Source of the DNA: Chondrus crispus
Taxonomy: Eukaryota > Rhodophyta > Florideophyceae > Gigartinales > Gigartinaceae
Assembly (NCBI RefSeq): GCF_000350225.1
Contig: NW_005179067.1
Location: forward strand, 62,001-126,000
DNA length: 64,000 nucleotides
Direction of reading: 5' to 3'
Shown here in pieces: positions 21,662 through 32,683 of the stretch. Made by a program: the position numbers and the translations under genes. Every line of letters begins with the position of its first letter. Within the stretch, counting starts at the first letter, position 1. A model generated the notes under the pieces. That model saw only the letters and a list, made by a program, of their open reading frames with translations, ran no database searches and was not told where the DNA came from.

Positions 21662-22116
21662 CTTGAATGAGCTCTCAAACCAAATTTTCATACGCATCCG
21701 ATAGCGAGGCGCGGCACCATATCATGGATCATTACCTCCGCACTTCATGGGTCAAGATTGTCGAATCTGTAGGTCATCGACATAAACGCAGAGTAGACTG
21801 ATCTACATAATGACTCCAAGGAGTTATCCACTCTTTGAAACCGTGATTTTCACAATTTCACAAAAATTACACACTTTGCTGCAGTGCGCAAAGAATAAAT
21901 ATACTCTTCAGAATTAGCGACCTGTGTCTAAAAGCCATAAATAGGCTTAAATTCGGCTTAGGCAATATTCTAACGCAGTTCTTTTTAAGAAGGAAAAATC
22001 TTTTTAATAACCAATCACTGTTGTGAGTGCATGGCAGGTTCCTTGCCGAGTCAGCCCCGGGCCCCCATTTGGCTCGAGCACTTGGGGAAGACTCTAACCA
22101 CGGAGTACTTCGAGTC

Positions 22117-23742
22117 ATGTGGGAACTGCATGCTCGTTTGGAGAACCAGCTCGCCATTGAGAAAAAGGAAATTCTAGGTGCAATCAAGGCTGTATCTTCT
22201 CGTGTCTCAACCTTAGAGTGGACGTTATCACGCTGCCAGGACGCCGTCAACATTGTTCTTCTGAATTCCGCCCTGCCGAAGACAGGAAAAGCAGCCGAGA
22301 AGGCCTCTTTAAACGACCTCCTTAGGCCTATGGAGGACATCTTCGCAGGGAAATTCATGTGCATTATCTTCACAAGAGCGTTGTTAATTTGCACCATGAG
22401 AGTTCTTCCTCAGAGAAAGGAAGCGAGTGAATCCTTAGAGGGTGTGAGTCGTGACACACAATTTTCCAAGCTTCAATTGGACGTCAATAGTTCCGAAGTG
22501 TTGGGGTTCGGACTTTTACTTGTCGAGGTCCTTTTGTGGAAAAGGGACCCAAGCGAGGAGAAAACCGAGGAGCTGCTGGGTACGAAGCAAGCTCGTCAGT
22601 ATCTGGTCCTGCGAAAGGCTTGGGGAAAGAGCTTGATTGCAAATGCAATGAACAACGGGAGTATTGGGACGAAGTCACTCGAAATGGTACATCGGAACAT
22701 CCGCGGGAAGCTGAAGACCGCTGAGAAACCTTTTTGGCTGAGGCCAGGCCACATAAGAATGATCACAGTCGAGTCTTTCTTCAAGGAAGAATTTGCTTCA
22801 ACGGCCATCAAGAAGGCCCGGCGTGTGGCTCGGCGTCGAAGCGATAAGATGGGGGAAGATGAGCCAATTGGATTCATCAAGGACGAAGACATTAGGGTTG
22901 AGATCGTTCGCCGCGTTTTCAAGATAGGTAATCAGTTTCTGAAGAAGTCCAGGGAGCTTGGGCGGAAATCCTTCTTTCAAAACTTCTCATATGTTTTCCA
23001 AAGTGAAGTGGGAGTCTCATTCCAGTATGAGAATCCACCCCGCCCGCACATGAACCTCCAAGATATCCCAGACGGAACCTGTCGTACTGCTATGAAGTCG
23101 GTCGCTGAGGTGAACCCCCTGAATTTGATAGCATGGAAGAAGCTGATTTCTGAAAGCGATCCCTTCATATTTATCACTACGTATGATGTTGAGACGAAAG
23201 ACAAGGATGGAAAGAAGGAGACTCGAAAAATTGTTATCCGACTCAATGCCATGCACGTCGCCTTGAAGTTCTTGGTGGCTTTTACCAGGTGTGGCAGTGA
23301 TGAAGACCTCTATTCAATATCCAAGGAATCCTTTCGTGTGATTTACATGACTGCTGTCCTGTTCCGGGAGGTCATGCTGATGAAGGTGATCGAGGCGAGG
23401 GGTGCATTTTCTCGAAACGAGCAGATATTGCATGAAGTGGATGGCCAGGATCAGCACAATGGATCATGGCGGTCGCGACTGAGATCGCTCTACTCAGATC
23501 TTTTGACTAGAAGACAGGGAGAAAAGCGGGGTGAGCTTCCACAGCAACTGTCCAGTATTTTGAAGGAGAAGCTAGTGATGTCCGTGGATATGTACAACTC
23601 CGTGCACGATCCCCCGGTCCGTTCAGGTTCACATCACGAGGATAATGATGATCTGAGCGTGGTGGATGGTGAGGATGAAATACAGACGGATCAAGTCGAA
23701 GACGATGAGGATGTGGTCATGGTCCACGACTTCGATTTATAA
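22117..23742 (+). CDS. Orphan protein with acidic tail, right flank of the foldback
   Basis: A long intact frame; no family recognised. The frame is open from 22027, just outside the inverted arm, but the first ATG is at 22117, so the true N-terminus may have been cut off by the rearrangement. Residues near the start form an amphipathic, possibly coiled-coil helix (LENQLAIEKKEILGAIKAVS). The middle is basic and helical (IKKARRVARRRSD, possibly a nuclear signal). The last 40 residues are strongly acidic (DDLSVVDGEDE, DEDVVMVHDFDL). It is tail to tail with the next orphan gene, 93 bases apart. No stop or shift in over 540 codons argues for recent function. Confidence 0.65.
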   Translation: MWELHARLENQLAIEKKEILGAIKAVSSRVSTLEWTLSRCQDAVNIVLLNSALPKTGKAAEKASLNDLLRPMEDIFAGKFMCIIFTRALLICTMRVLPQRKEASESLEGVSRDTQFSKLQLDVNSSEVLGFGLLLVEVLLWKRDPSEEKTEELLGTKQARQYLVLRKAWGKSLIANAMNNGSIGTKSLEMVHRNIRGKLKTAEKPFWLRPGHIRMITVESFFKEEFASTAIKKARRVARRRSDKMGEDEPIGFIKDEDIRVEIVRRVFKIGNQFLKKSRELGRKSFFQNFSYVFQSEVGVSFQYENPPRPHMNLQDIPDGTCRTAMKSVAEVNPLNLIAWKKLISESDPFIFITTYDVETKDKDGKKETRKIVIRLNAMHVALKFLVAFTRCGSDEDLYSISKESFRVIYMTAVLFREVMLMKVIEARGAFSRNEQILHEVDGQDQHNGSWRSRLRSLYSDLLTRRQGEKRGELPQQLSSILKEKLVMSVDMYNSVHDPPVRSGSHHEDNDDLSVVDGEDEIQTDQVEDDEDVVMVHDFDL

Positions 23743-23835
23743 GGGGTCGTATTTGATGTGATAGTGAAACTTCTTAGTTCACCAAAGTGATAAATGAGTA
23801 AAGCGGGAGACTGCTGTAGCATGAATGAATTGAGG

Positions 23836-25500
23836 TTACTTAAAGAGGCCCAGAACTTTGGCAACATTGATGAATTGCTTCACATGGACAGACCCTTTGA
23901 TAGAGATGAATGGGACGTGCACTCGAAGTACTCCTAGTACGTCGCTGAGATTTACATCAGCAAATATAGACTGACAAGGATTGGATTGAAAATTCCATCG
24001 CAGGTACAACGACTCTTTCCGGTCCAATGGTCCGCTGACCACGTTTTCAGCACTCATTACCTTGGAAATGCGTTCTTGGAAGTTAAGATCTGATAGTCTT
24101 ATGTCTTCCAGTGGATAGGAGTAGATCTGCTCTATGGAATCCCAAGTGCAATCCCGACGAAATACAACGTGCCGTTGTTCATCCTCGTCATCCCTTATAA
24201 CAGCAAGAGAATCTCCAATTGTCATATAGCACGGGTCAGAAAGAGATTCGGTGTTGGGACCGGCCATACAGCCTATCACTCTGGCAGATACATAATTGTC
24301 GGTACCTTTTTCCAGCCTTTTTGCGATGATCGCGTCTCTGACAACTTGCGGTGATGCTGGTCGGAGTGCTTGTGACAAGTCTAGGAAGCTCCTAAAGTAT
24401 ATACTCGTCTCCTTCACAACTGATTTCCGGCACATATAATCTTCCGGAAGAATAGAAACCTTTGCTCGTAGCTGAGCTTTGACTCTTTTGGATATAGAAT
24501 CAAACTGGAGCAATGTGCAGTCTGCTCGCGCCTTAAATGAGTCTTGTACAAACCACTTCGTCCCACGGGTTATTTCAACTGGGGTAGGACGTGTCGGTGT
24601 CTTGAGTAACCAATGCTCTAGACGCAACGAAATAAACTTAAGAGGAATATTGGAGCCTGCATCAGAAATGAGGAGCGGATTTTGAGTCCATAGTGCAGTC
24701 GTAATCGAGGATTGCTGTCCTTTCAGCACTTCCTCAAGATACTGAAGGCGTCTGGAAAGAGCATTTGGCTCACGTGTATCTTTGATTGTATTCTGGTCAA
24801 GTGAGACAGTCGTCGTGTGGTTAACCTTCTTGCATTTTTCTACCATGGCACTACCTGGAGCATAGTCCATATCATCTGCATCCATCGATGCGCTTGCCAC
24901 GTCTGAGCTTGCGGTGTTATCCAATCGCACGGATGTGTCTTTGAGTCTCCAGCTAAACTTTTGTCCATCTTGTACGAACTCGTTTCCCTCCTTGAAAGTA
25001 GCCTTGCTTTTACATGCCCTGAATCCAAACGCTGCCTTGTATTGAATGGTCCCTTTGAGCACCTCTCGACGATCATCATGAAGGTAGTTGAGACTAATGA
25101 CTGTTGCTGGGAACCATGCCTTGCTTTCTTCTTCATTCTCCAAGGTATAGTAGACCTCTATATCACTCTCGAATTGGAGGCCATTGAAAAGATCTGATAC
25201 CATTATCAACCGGTGGATGGTATCGTCCTCTGTTAATTTCCCTTGGAAAGTGATACTTGAGAAATTTGTTTGAAATATATACCGAAGACTAAAGAGTTGG
25301 GGTAACCATTGGAACGTAGTCAGTATATAGACATATTTGTTTTTTGTGAAATCGATATTTTTGTAACGGTCACATTTAAAGATGCACGGCTCTGTGCAGC
25401 ATCTAAATACCATGGGACTTAGACGTGCAAGTGAACAGCTGGGTATGGACTCCAAAGGTACCGACATCATCCAGTCCGGATAGCTTTGAAAGTCAGTCAT
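23836..25500 (-). CDS. Orphan protein with possible Tudor/Agenet-like segment
   Basis: An intact 554-codon frame without a recognised family. A stretch near residues 105-170 (SDIEVYYTLENEEESKAWFP, then ATVISLNYL and GTIQYKAAFGF) has the strand pattern of a Tudor/Agenet barrel that reads a modified tail. This is by eye only. The rest alternates charged helices and strands (RRLQYLEEVLKGQQS; VRDAIIAKRLEKG). It is convergent with the orphan at 22117-23742; the pair may work together. Both lack obvious transposase or polymerase motifs. The 370 bases beyond its start (25501-25873) show nothing I can name. Confidence 0.65.
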   Translation of the reverse strand: MTDFQSYPDWMMSVPLESIPSCSLARLSPMVFRCCTEPCIFKCDRYKNIDFTKNKYVYILTTFQWLPQLFSLRYIFQTNFSSITFQGKLTEDDTIHRLIMVSDLFNGLQFESDIEVYYTLENEEESKAWFPATVISLNYLHDDRREVLKGTIQYKAAFGFRACKSKATFKEGNEFVQDGQKFSWRLKDTSVRLDNTASSDVASASMDADDMDYAPGSAMVEKCKKVNHTTTVSLDQNTIKDTREPNALSRRLQYLEEVLKGQQSSITTALWTQNPLLISDAGSNIPLKFISLRLEHWLLKTPTRPTPVEITRGTKWFVQDSFKARADCTLLQFDSISKRVKAQLRAKVSILPEDYMCRKSVVKETSIYFRSFLDLSQALRPASPQVVRDAIIAKRLEKGTDNYVSARVIGCMAGPNTESLSDPCYMTIGDSLAVIRDDEDEQRHVVFRRDCTWDSIEQIYSYPLEDIRLSDLNFQERISKVMSAENVVSGPLDRKESLYLRWNFQSNPCQSIFADVNLSDVLGVLRVHVPFISIKGSVHVKQFINVAKVLGLFK

Positions 25501-25873
25501 GTGTCATTGAATTACTGTTCTTTAAATCATAGTTGCTTTAGATTTAATTGTGCAATGAAGATAGAAGTGTCACTACAGAGTGATGATGATACTGTTCTCG
25601 CTATTGAAAGTATGAATTACGCAGTACCTACTCTTGGATGTCGTCCTCATCAGTGCCCTTCCTCTGTGAATCACTGTCACCACTAGAATTACTTTATTTT
25701 TGCGAAGTCAACATCTTGAAGTGCTCTTTTGATGACTGTTTTGTGATTCACACACAAATTGTTTTGTGACTCTCACACCATTGTCTCACAATCATCTCCA
25801 ACATCAACAAACCATCACAAACCCATCTGAGAAGCATAGCTGATAGCCTTGTTCTACAGACATTTTACGGCCT

Positions 25874-26164
25874 TCACTCTCGGGTTTGTGAAGCCTGTCT
25901 TATTCGTTGAGGAGTGCGTCGCTCAGAGTCAAACTCCCTCTCATGGACAGGAGAGGGCCCATGTCGCTTCAGTGTAGGGCGAGAATGCCAGACCGTCCGG
26001 CAGCTGCAGCAGATAGCTTGCCTACATGTAGAACACCACTGCACCTGGCGCGAGCCGTTTCTAAGTGTCTTGGGCCCGTCTTTTGTCCGTCTTTTGACCC
26101 AACTACAGAGTACGCAGTAGGTTTGGGTCCCACTGACCTTCTCGTGCAGTACATTCCGGTTCAA
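25874..26164 (-). pseudogene. piggyBac-like C-terminal zinc-finger remnant
   Basis: A 96-codon frame with an ordered Cys/His pattern, YCVLCSWVKRR then WCSTCRQAICCSCRTVWHS. This spacing resembles the cysteine-rich domain at the end of piggyBac transposases, which is preceded by basic residues. No catalytic domain is present upstream, so it is a leftover tail at best. A RING-like or other small finger is possible. Confidence 0.4.
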
Positions 26165-26478
26165 CCTACCCAGTTGCGAACACGAAGGGAAGGGGAAGTG
26201 TCTCTGGAAATTAGCCGTAGAGGGCTGGAAAGGAAGATCTTTTTTGTGTGACGTTGTTCAGTTTGTTTGCCTTTTGAGATGGAGAGCCTTTTATATGTGA
26301 TCTTCGTGATGCCCTCACACAACTCACACAAAGCCATCAGAAAATGCACACTGCCATCAGAAAATGCACACTGTCAGTGTGAGAGTTTTGATTTCAAGGT
26401 TGACGCCACGTGTAAAACATTGCATATCGATCCACACGTGTAATACATTGCATGTGAGTCCACACGTGTGATGTGTTT

Positions 26479-26615
26479 GTCGCGCGACAAGATCTACAAA
26501 AGCTGTATGGGTGGCCACCCATACTAGAATCAACCTCTAAAAAATTAACAAAAATTAATCTAGTTCCAGTATGGCTGGCCAGCCATACAGCTTTTGTAAA
26601 TCTTGTCGCGCAACA
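26479..26615. mobile_element. 137-bp foldback MITE
   Basis: Inverted ends of about 47 bases with only four or so mismatches (left GCGCGACAAGATCTACAAAA, right the complement with T for C) enclose an AT-rich loop. Inner parts of each arm are themselves palindromic (TGGGTGGCCACCCA and TGGCTGGCCAGCCA). No coding capacity. No clear target duplication could be read from the flanks. Confidence 0.75.
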
Positions 26616-26809
26616 GCCATTACATGTCATACCAAAGAAACTTGCCTGCGCATGCAGGCCTGCGCGGTATACCCTTCCCTAAAAGCATTATTTGGTAAAA
26701 AAGGCTAATTTGGTGATTCAGTTCTCGTTGCTGCCAGTGCGGACAATGGGTACAGTCTTTCATCCCTGGACTCCAGGGAAACGCTCCGGGGCCTAAGCGT
26801 TCACCTCGT

Positions 26810-27100
26810 CTACAGTTTTCCGCAATGTTACCTCCGCGCCTCTCCCCGTCCCGCCAAAAAAGAAAATAGCCGGCACGCAACACCGTTAAAGGCCAAACAG
26901 TAGTATTTGATCCACGATCAAACACTTTCTCGTCATGTTCACGAAACAGGCCTCCAGTTTCCCGAAATGTTACCTCCTCGCTTCTCCCCGTCCCGCCAAA
27001 AAAATGGCGGGCACACAGCACCGTTAAAGGCCAAACAGTAGTAATTGATCCACGATCAAACACCTTCTCGTCCTGCTCCCGGGATTGGCCTCTAGTTACG
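26810..27100. repeat. Tandem duplication, about 141 bp x 2
   Basis: The blocks starting near 26816 and 26958 share CTCCCCGTCCCGCCAAAAAA, CCGTTAAAGGCCAAACAGTA and GATCCACGATCAAACAC with a few changes. No coding sense. Confidence 0.8.
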
Positions 27101-27215
27101 GACAACTCACGCCCCCTCCGATGTCGATTGGAATGCGTCGTCAGGCAGCGCGCGCCAAGCAAGGGACAGACGGGACGCAAGGGCCAAAGACAAACGGCAG
27201 ACAGCGGTAAATTTA

Positions 27216-27653
27216 TTGAAGATGAAAAAAAGGTTGCCAATGTGGTTCGCCTCACAGTCGACTGGGAGGCGAACCACACTGATGATCATCAGTCGTGAGA
27301 CAGCAGACCGATTACAAAAATGTCTCAAGACCAAGGACGACGACAAACTGTCCCGCCTTCTTGACCCAGCCAACAACCATCCCGGAGCCCCCCGTGTCAT
27401 CAAAGCGGACGAGGAAAAAATCATTAAACAGCGCATTAAATATACTGCCTCCCGGGGATTCGCAATTAACAATTATACATTGCCAGCTATCATGGCTCGC
27501 ATTGCCAATGATGGTCGACGCGGTTTTCAGACGAAGGACAACATGCCCTCCCCGGACGCTGTTCGTACCTGGAGAACCCGAAACAGGGATATCACGTTTC
27601 CAACAGCCGATCCCACGAATCTCCTAATCCTAGTTACTCCCGTACTCCTCTAA
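27216..27653 (+). pseudogene. Lone pogo/CENP-B-like DNA-binding segment
   Basis: The 145-codon frame reads IKADEEKIIKQRIKYTASRG, FAINNYTLPAIMARIANDG and SPDAVRTWRTRNRDI. This is the pattern of the second helix-turn-helix of CENP-B/pogo transposases, in which a wide helical domain is followed by a tryptophan-containing helix. No DDE domain follows. A 12-base inverted repeat (GTGGTTCGCCTC, 27242-27253 with 27266-27277) lies at its start. It is a truncated transposase; an exapted DNA-binding protein is possible but unsupported. Confidence 0.4.
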
Positions 27654-27711
27654 ATCTCCGAAGCACGGCGAATCCCTAAAGTACAAAAACCATCCTACTC
27701 CTTACTCCTGA

Positions 27712-27950
27712 ATCCCCTGCCGGCCTGCAGGCCGGCTGATCACATGTGATCAGTGGCCTCTGATCACAGCTCCCCACTGATCACCTGTCCTAACTCTCAA
27801 AATTTGCACCAAAATTTTGCAAATTTTATACAGCAATGACGATGTCGGACAACACCCCCTGCCGGCCTGTGATCAGTGGCCACTGATCACAGCTCCCATC
27901 CTGCAAAATTTGCCACCAAATTTTGCAAATTTTATACAGCAATGACGGTG
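27712..27950. repeat. Imperfect tandem duplication with TGATCA palindromes
   Basis: Two blocks share CCCCTGCCGGCCTG, TGATCAGTGGCC and CAAATTTTATACAGCAATGA. The first block has extra internal palindromes (GATCACATGTGATC). The remainder of 27654-28261 has no supportable gene. Confidence 0.7.
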
Positions 27951-28261
27951 CACCGGTTGACAAGGAGAGTGGGCGTATGGTGAGGGAAACGAAAAAGTTA
28001 AGGATCAGACTGGCTGCGGGAACTAGAGAGGTGTAGGGACACGGACTTCGAAAGGCGGGGATACATGACGTGCCCCATTGCAACAAGCACACAAATAGCA
28101 GACCTGAATTTTGTTTGCGATAACGATACAGTTTATATGTTGCAACTACGGATATAGAGGCCGGCGCAGAGCTTATAGTCAGTGCATAAAAGTATGCAGA
28201 GCTGTGTGGTAGTACTAAAAACTGTTGAATAAAGACCAGAGTTCTTGTTTCGCACATATAC

Positions 28262-31200
28262 TTATGCCTGACGTGGCGGATACCCTTCCCTTCGCCCCCA
28301 CACTTGATAAATTCCACCGTCTGGGAGACTCCTGTGTTGTACTGCTGAGTTTGATGTGCATATGAGACACATATGGTCGTCGCTTTTGGCGCTGTCCTGC
28401 TCGCAGTAGTGCATAACTAATGCCTTTCGAACGTAGCTTCCAAGCTCAACCAGCGCTCTTCTTTCGTTTCGTTGTTGTATCATCACCCCGTATCCATCTT
28501 CTTCGGCTTCGCACTCCTTCACTGCGCAATATCGTGTTGTTTCTTGACTTTCTTTCTCACGAGCGTCCAGAATCCGGACTTGACCCACGGCTAGCACCAT
28601 CCAGAACCTTCTGTCCTCATCATGCTCAGAATCATTGTTCTCATGAAGAGTGAATGTGAGATCAGGATCTGCGGTCGAAACTACAGAAGAATGCAAGACT
28701 TGAATCACGCTCCCATAAGATATAGTGGCCAAAACAGATGTCTGGTCGCTCTTTCGCCCGTCTGTTATTTTGCACCACTTGGCAGTTCCATATATCTGTA
28801 CGGTTACGTAATTTCCATGGTCCGCCCGGCCACTTCTAAGACGTAGCTTTTGTTTCCATAAATGCTCTAAAAGCTCCCTTGCTTTCAACAGAAGTGCAAG
28901 GTCAGTTGATTGGAACATTTCCGAATGTTGACCTCCGTCTGCAGTGTTTCCGAGGTTCATAATTACTGACTTGTCTACACGCCAGTCCTTCCTACTGAGA
29001 GACGACGATAAGAGTCCTTTTCCGATGTAATCGAAGGTTCTGCAGAACAGGAGTTGGGAAGCAGTCTTGAAGCTTTTGTAGAAATTTTCCCGCATCCTGA
29101 AGCCCAGAACTGTCGTACCCCAAGAGATATAAAACCGACTTCGCTGTCTCAAAGCACCAGCCGTTCTCACTAGTGTCAATGCCTTCAGTTTCAATTGCCA
29201 GACGAGTCTTCCAGTCGTTGGCAAGAAGAATGTTCCATAGCCTGTAATTGTGAGTTTTTCATATTGGATTGAGCTACCCTCCTCTTCAATGGCTGATGAG
29301 CGCTTTCAAACAACAACTCTTGTACATGTCTTACACTACCGAACAGTGGCAATGTATGTGTGAAGAACTCCAACAGTCTGTGAAGGTTTGGTTTGTCCAA
29401 ATGAGTGGAGGCAAAGCTGTTTGTGCCACACAGCTTATCTACTCGAGATAGGTAACGAAGTGCCATATTACGAATCTCCAGAAGTCTCTTGGTTCCTCCT
29501 TCTTCATTGTGTGTGTCTAATGACCTCTTACCATCTATCCTTGAGTCCGGAAAGTACTGCGTTCTGCTCACGAGAGAGGAAAACAGGTCGCGGAGGTCGA
29601 GAGCTTCATCGATAGTAGCACAGTTTCCGCTCTCTCTCTCGCCTGTGATTTTGTTCACGTACCAAGCACTCTTCATCGCCCGTGGTGCTACCAAGAGCAG
29701 GCAGTACATAGACGATATCGTCATTGAATGTAGCACATGCTTGTCATGGTTAATTAGGCTCTCCTGATATATGAGATAGCCATCCTTCAAAGCCATCTTG
29801 GCAATTGCCTCGGCATCTTTGCGTACATCTTTTGATAGCAGTGTTATACAGAGATTCATGATGTCGCGACCAATCCAGAGGAAAAGATGATCGGGAGCCA
29901 CAACGCATGAGCGATACGAATCGAAAACAGAAGGAACAACCGGTTTGCTACTGCCGAGTACACGAGGCACACGAGCGCGAACTTGTCGCAGTTTCTCAGA
30001 GAGTTGATGAAGTGCCTGCAAACTTGTCTCAAACGTATCTGCGTCATCCATTCCAAGGGCTTGCAACTCTTCCCTGGATAATTTCGATCTCCTGAATGCA
30101 GTAGCCCGATTCTCATCTCTCGCGAAAGATGGATGGTCGGAATGGATGCGAGTTGTGTAACAATACTTGCTTCCTTCAAATCCAGACTTTTCGTACCTAC
30201 CATAGCTGCATAAGTGACATGGAACATTGGAGCAGTGCCCTAGTAGGTCCAAAGTGTGGGACACTGCAGGATAGTCTCCAACGTACCCGACGACATCAAG
30301 AAAAAGAACAACCGTCTCTCCTTTTGCAGTGGTCATCTCAAATCCCTTTTCTGTCCCCTCAATGATATCATCAATAACTGCCCCCAGTACCTCGTTTGTA
30401 GATACCCCTGGAGGAGTTAGCCCGATAGGTCTGATGGCTCCTGCTCCATTGCGGTTCTCCGGAGCCATACCTATTGGCAGCATGTATACACCACCCATGC
30501 TTCCTTTCTTTTCAATGTACGGCGTAAATTCATCAGAGTACAGAAAAATTCTATACACAACGTGCTTTCTTTCATCTTCCAAACGTCCACTGCTTTCCGC
30601 ATCGACGCGATGACCCTTGTCCATTGGATTATCATCGGCAGATACTCGTTTCACTACGGTTTTGTCAAACATCTGGTTGTAAACGCCCCTATTCGTGCCA
30701 GTGAGATTCGAAACATTTCTTTCACAAGATACAACCAAGCTGGTGGCGTAGTCGTCATCACAGTCCCGTCTTCTCCACATCCTATACACAAGGAAGGGTG
30801 TTCGCGTTGGTTCTTCCGAATCTTCGGTGTCTGGCTGTCCTGGGAATGCAAGTTCGACGACCATGTCACTGGGAAGGAATGCCCGAGATTCTGGTCTCTC
30901 CGTCTTCATCGTTTTGGTACACTTTGAATTGGACTCCGCCTGCGGTTCTGTCCAGTTTGGCTCATCGTAAACAAAGAAAGAAGATACAACTGCATCAAAT
31001 CTCATGTTCGTCGAGGACGTTACTGCAAACTGGGCTTGCATTAATCTGCCCTTCACCGCGTCACTTGTTTCGAACGTAATGTTAAGAAGGAGCCCTTTTC
31101 GCAGTTTCACCGTCACACCATCTTCGGTTGGAATCCGATAAACAGATAGACTCCCAGCCCTATCCCTGATTATTGGAGTGTCCTCAATATCCGATAACCT

Positions 31201-31771
31201 CGGTATCTCGATTGACGGATCCATATCATGCCGTCTTCCTTGCACCATCTCCCGCAAGAGCGCTGTCCTGTGAGGTATACTTTCCAACGCCAGCCTTCGA
31301 CCCAGACTTCGACAAATCCACGTTAAACATTTCTACATGACAAGGAACGAAGAAGTTGGATTTCGCAAATGGACGAACACGTCTCTTCAGAGTAGATGTA
31401 CTTGGCAGTTGGAGAGTGAGCTGCCTTTCATTCGGTCTCCAGTTCCTAAAGTTGGCAAGTGTCTGATACGCAGTCTCGCTGAGACGCGTCCTCCCAGTTG
31501 CTGTTATCAGTGATGCAATATTTGTCCAGGTCAATCGAATTCCACCAGAAGCGCTTTCGAACATGCTGTCTATCAGCTCCTCAGACTCCTCAGCTTCGTA
31601 GGCATTGTCCTGCTCAACGCTCAATCCAATGTCTAATCCAGAAATTCGTTCGCTTTCTTCACAACGGAGCGTGTCATTTCGTTTGGAGTGAGGACTTGAT
31701 GGAAGTGCCTCCACGTCGTCATGCATGACACCTTGGTATTCTTGGAGGTCGCTTAAAAGCCCGTCTTTCAA
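28262..31771 (-). mobile_element. CACTA/Plavaka (tnp2-like) transposase, copy B
   Basis: The same family as the copy at 3600-7295, on the other strand. The main frame (29191-31287, 698 codons) carries FLYSDEFTPYIEKKGSMGG, PPGVSTNEVLGAVIDDI, FLDVVGYVGDYPA, the CHLC knuckle, and FESAHQPLKRR then NSQLQAMEH. An N-terminal frame (31226-31771) and a C-terminal frame (28262-29224, ending GGIYQVWGRREGYPP) complete it, so at least two register changes exist. By eye, copies A and B are about half identical in protein, and so are separate subfamilies and not recent duplicates. No methyltransferase gene follows this copy. Terminal repeats were not found. Confidence 0.65.
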
Positions 31772-32509
31772 AAGGGAAGCGTAAGATTCTGACTGACCGT
31801 CTAGTTACATGAACCCATCTCCTGGACGTTTAGCTGGCTTTGTAGACAGTTGCCTACATGGCCTTGCTCTTTTTCGATGTCTTTCAAACTGAAGTTCAGA
31901 AGAAGATGGTGCGTGCTCATCCGAAGTAGTCCGTTGTGATGCAACACCTTCGGAACGCTTTGCATAAGGTCCGCGTTTTCTAAGAACCCAACGACTCTTG
32001 CTTTAGCGCCCCGTCTGCGACGGTTTCGACTAGGTTTGCAACTGGAAGTGGGTCTGCAGTAAGATTTGGCATGAACCTCGGCAATTAACAAGACATCAGC
32101 AAGCTTACTGCTCTAGAGCCGAAAGAAGGCCTTTTGTCACATTTGGCAATGCATACGGTTGTGCCGTTATTATTAAAGCTTGGTTCAATGAATAGAAACG
32201 GTAAAAAGGATATGCTCCTACTCGCATTTTGATGTGATGCCGCATGCAAAAGCTCAATGAATGGCTGTCGTTAAGGACAGCCATGCCATACGGAATTCGG
32301 TAATTTCAAATTGAGATTTCAGTACCTATATTCTGCTACTGACACGTGCCAATGAAAATGCAACTTATTTTCACTCAGATGCCCTGCCAGAACTCAGAAA
32401 AGCCGTAGTTTGAAATATCTAGCTACCGGTTTTTCTGAGCACTGCATATATATATGCAGCAATATAGTTCCAGGACCAGATCCAACTCTCTGCACGCCCG
32501 TCGTCCGCA

Positions 32510-32683
32510 GTCTTGACCCACCATGCATCCCCTCTTCTGACAGTTTCTTTTCTGCGAGTTGCGTGTTTGGTTGAGATCTCATCCACAGTAAGTGACGCCA
32601 CTTCTGCCACAGTCCTAACCCACCTCGCATCCTCGTTTCTGACAGTTTGCTTTCTGCGAATTGCGTGTTAGGTTGAAATCTCA
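32510..32683. repeat. Tandem duplication, 101-bp period x 2
   Basis: Two blocks of about 73 bases (from GTCTTGACCCACC and GTCCTAACCCACC) both end in GGTTGAGATCTCAT or GGTTGAAATCTCAT. No coding sense. Confidence 0.8.

Larger units (their letters stand above)
8719..22022. mobile_element. 13.3-kb foldback composite: two 4.06-kb inverted arms around a transposase core
   Basis: The stretch from 8719 to 12779 recurs in reverse complement at 17961-22022. The core between them (12780-17960) carries a DUF7869-like transposase and two minus-strand genes. The outer homology starts sharply at AACAGTGATT on both sides. The flanks (CTACCTCG on the left, GTGAGTGC on the right) do not match, so no target-site duplication is visible. 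The inner boundary of the right arm lies inside the transposase C-terminus, so the left arm also holds that coding tail. It is either a DNA transposon with giant terminal repeats that captured cell genes, or an inverted segmental duplication anchored on a smaller transposon. Confidence 0.7.
17961..22022 (-). repeat. Right inverted arm (4062 bp)
   Basis: This is the reverse complement of the left arm. Its inner end overlaps the last 95 bases of the transposase frame, so the transposase stop at 18053-18055 is inside the repeat. In some places it is the better preserved copy: the WD40 fragment keeps an open frame through the N-terminal part where the left copy has lost one T in a short T run. 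Elsewhere it has its own changes. The high identity implies a young duplication or continuing gene conversion. Confidence 0.95.

Noticed and set aside
8719-22022. Simple insertion of the foldback into the methyltransferase-SET gene
   Set aside because: The missing N-terminal part is not found beyond the right arm and the flanks share no target duplication.
25741-26400. A complete piggyBac element around the zinc-finger remnant
   Set aside because: No TTAA-flanked inverted ends and no DDE domain could be found.
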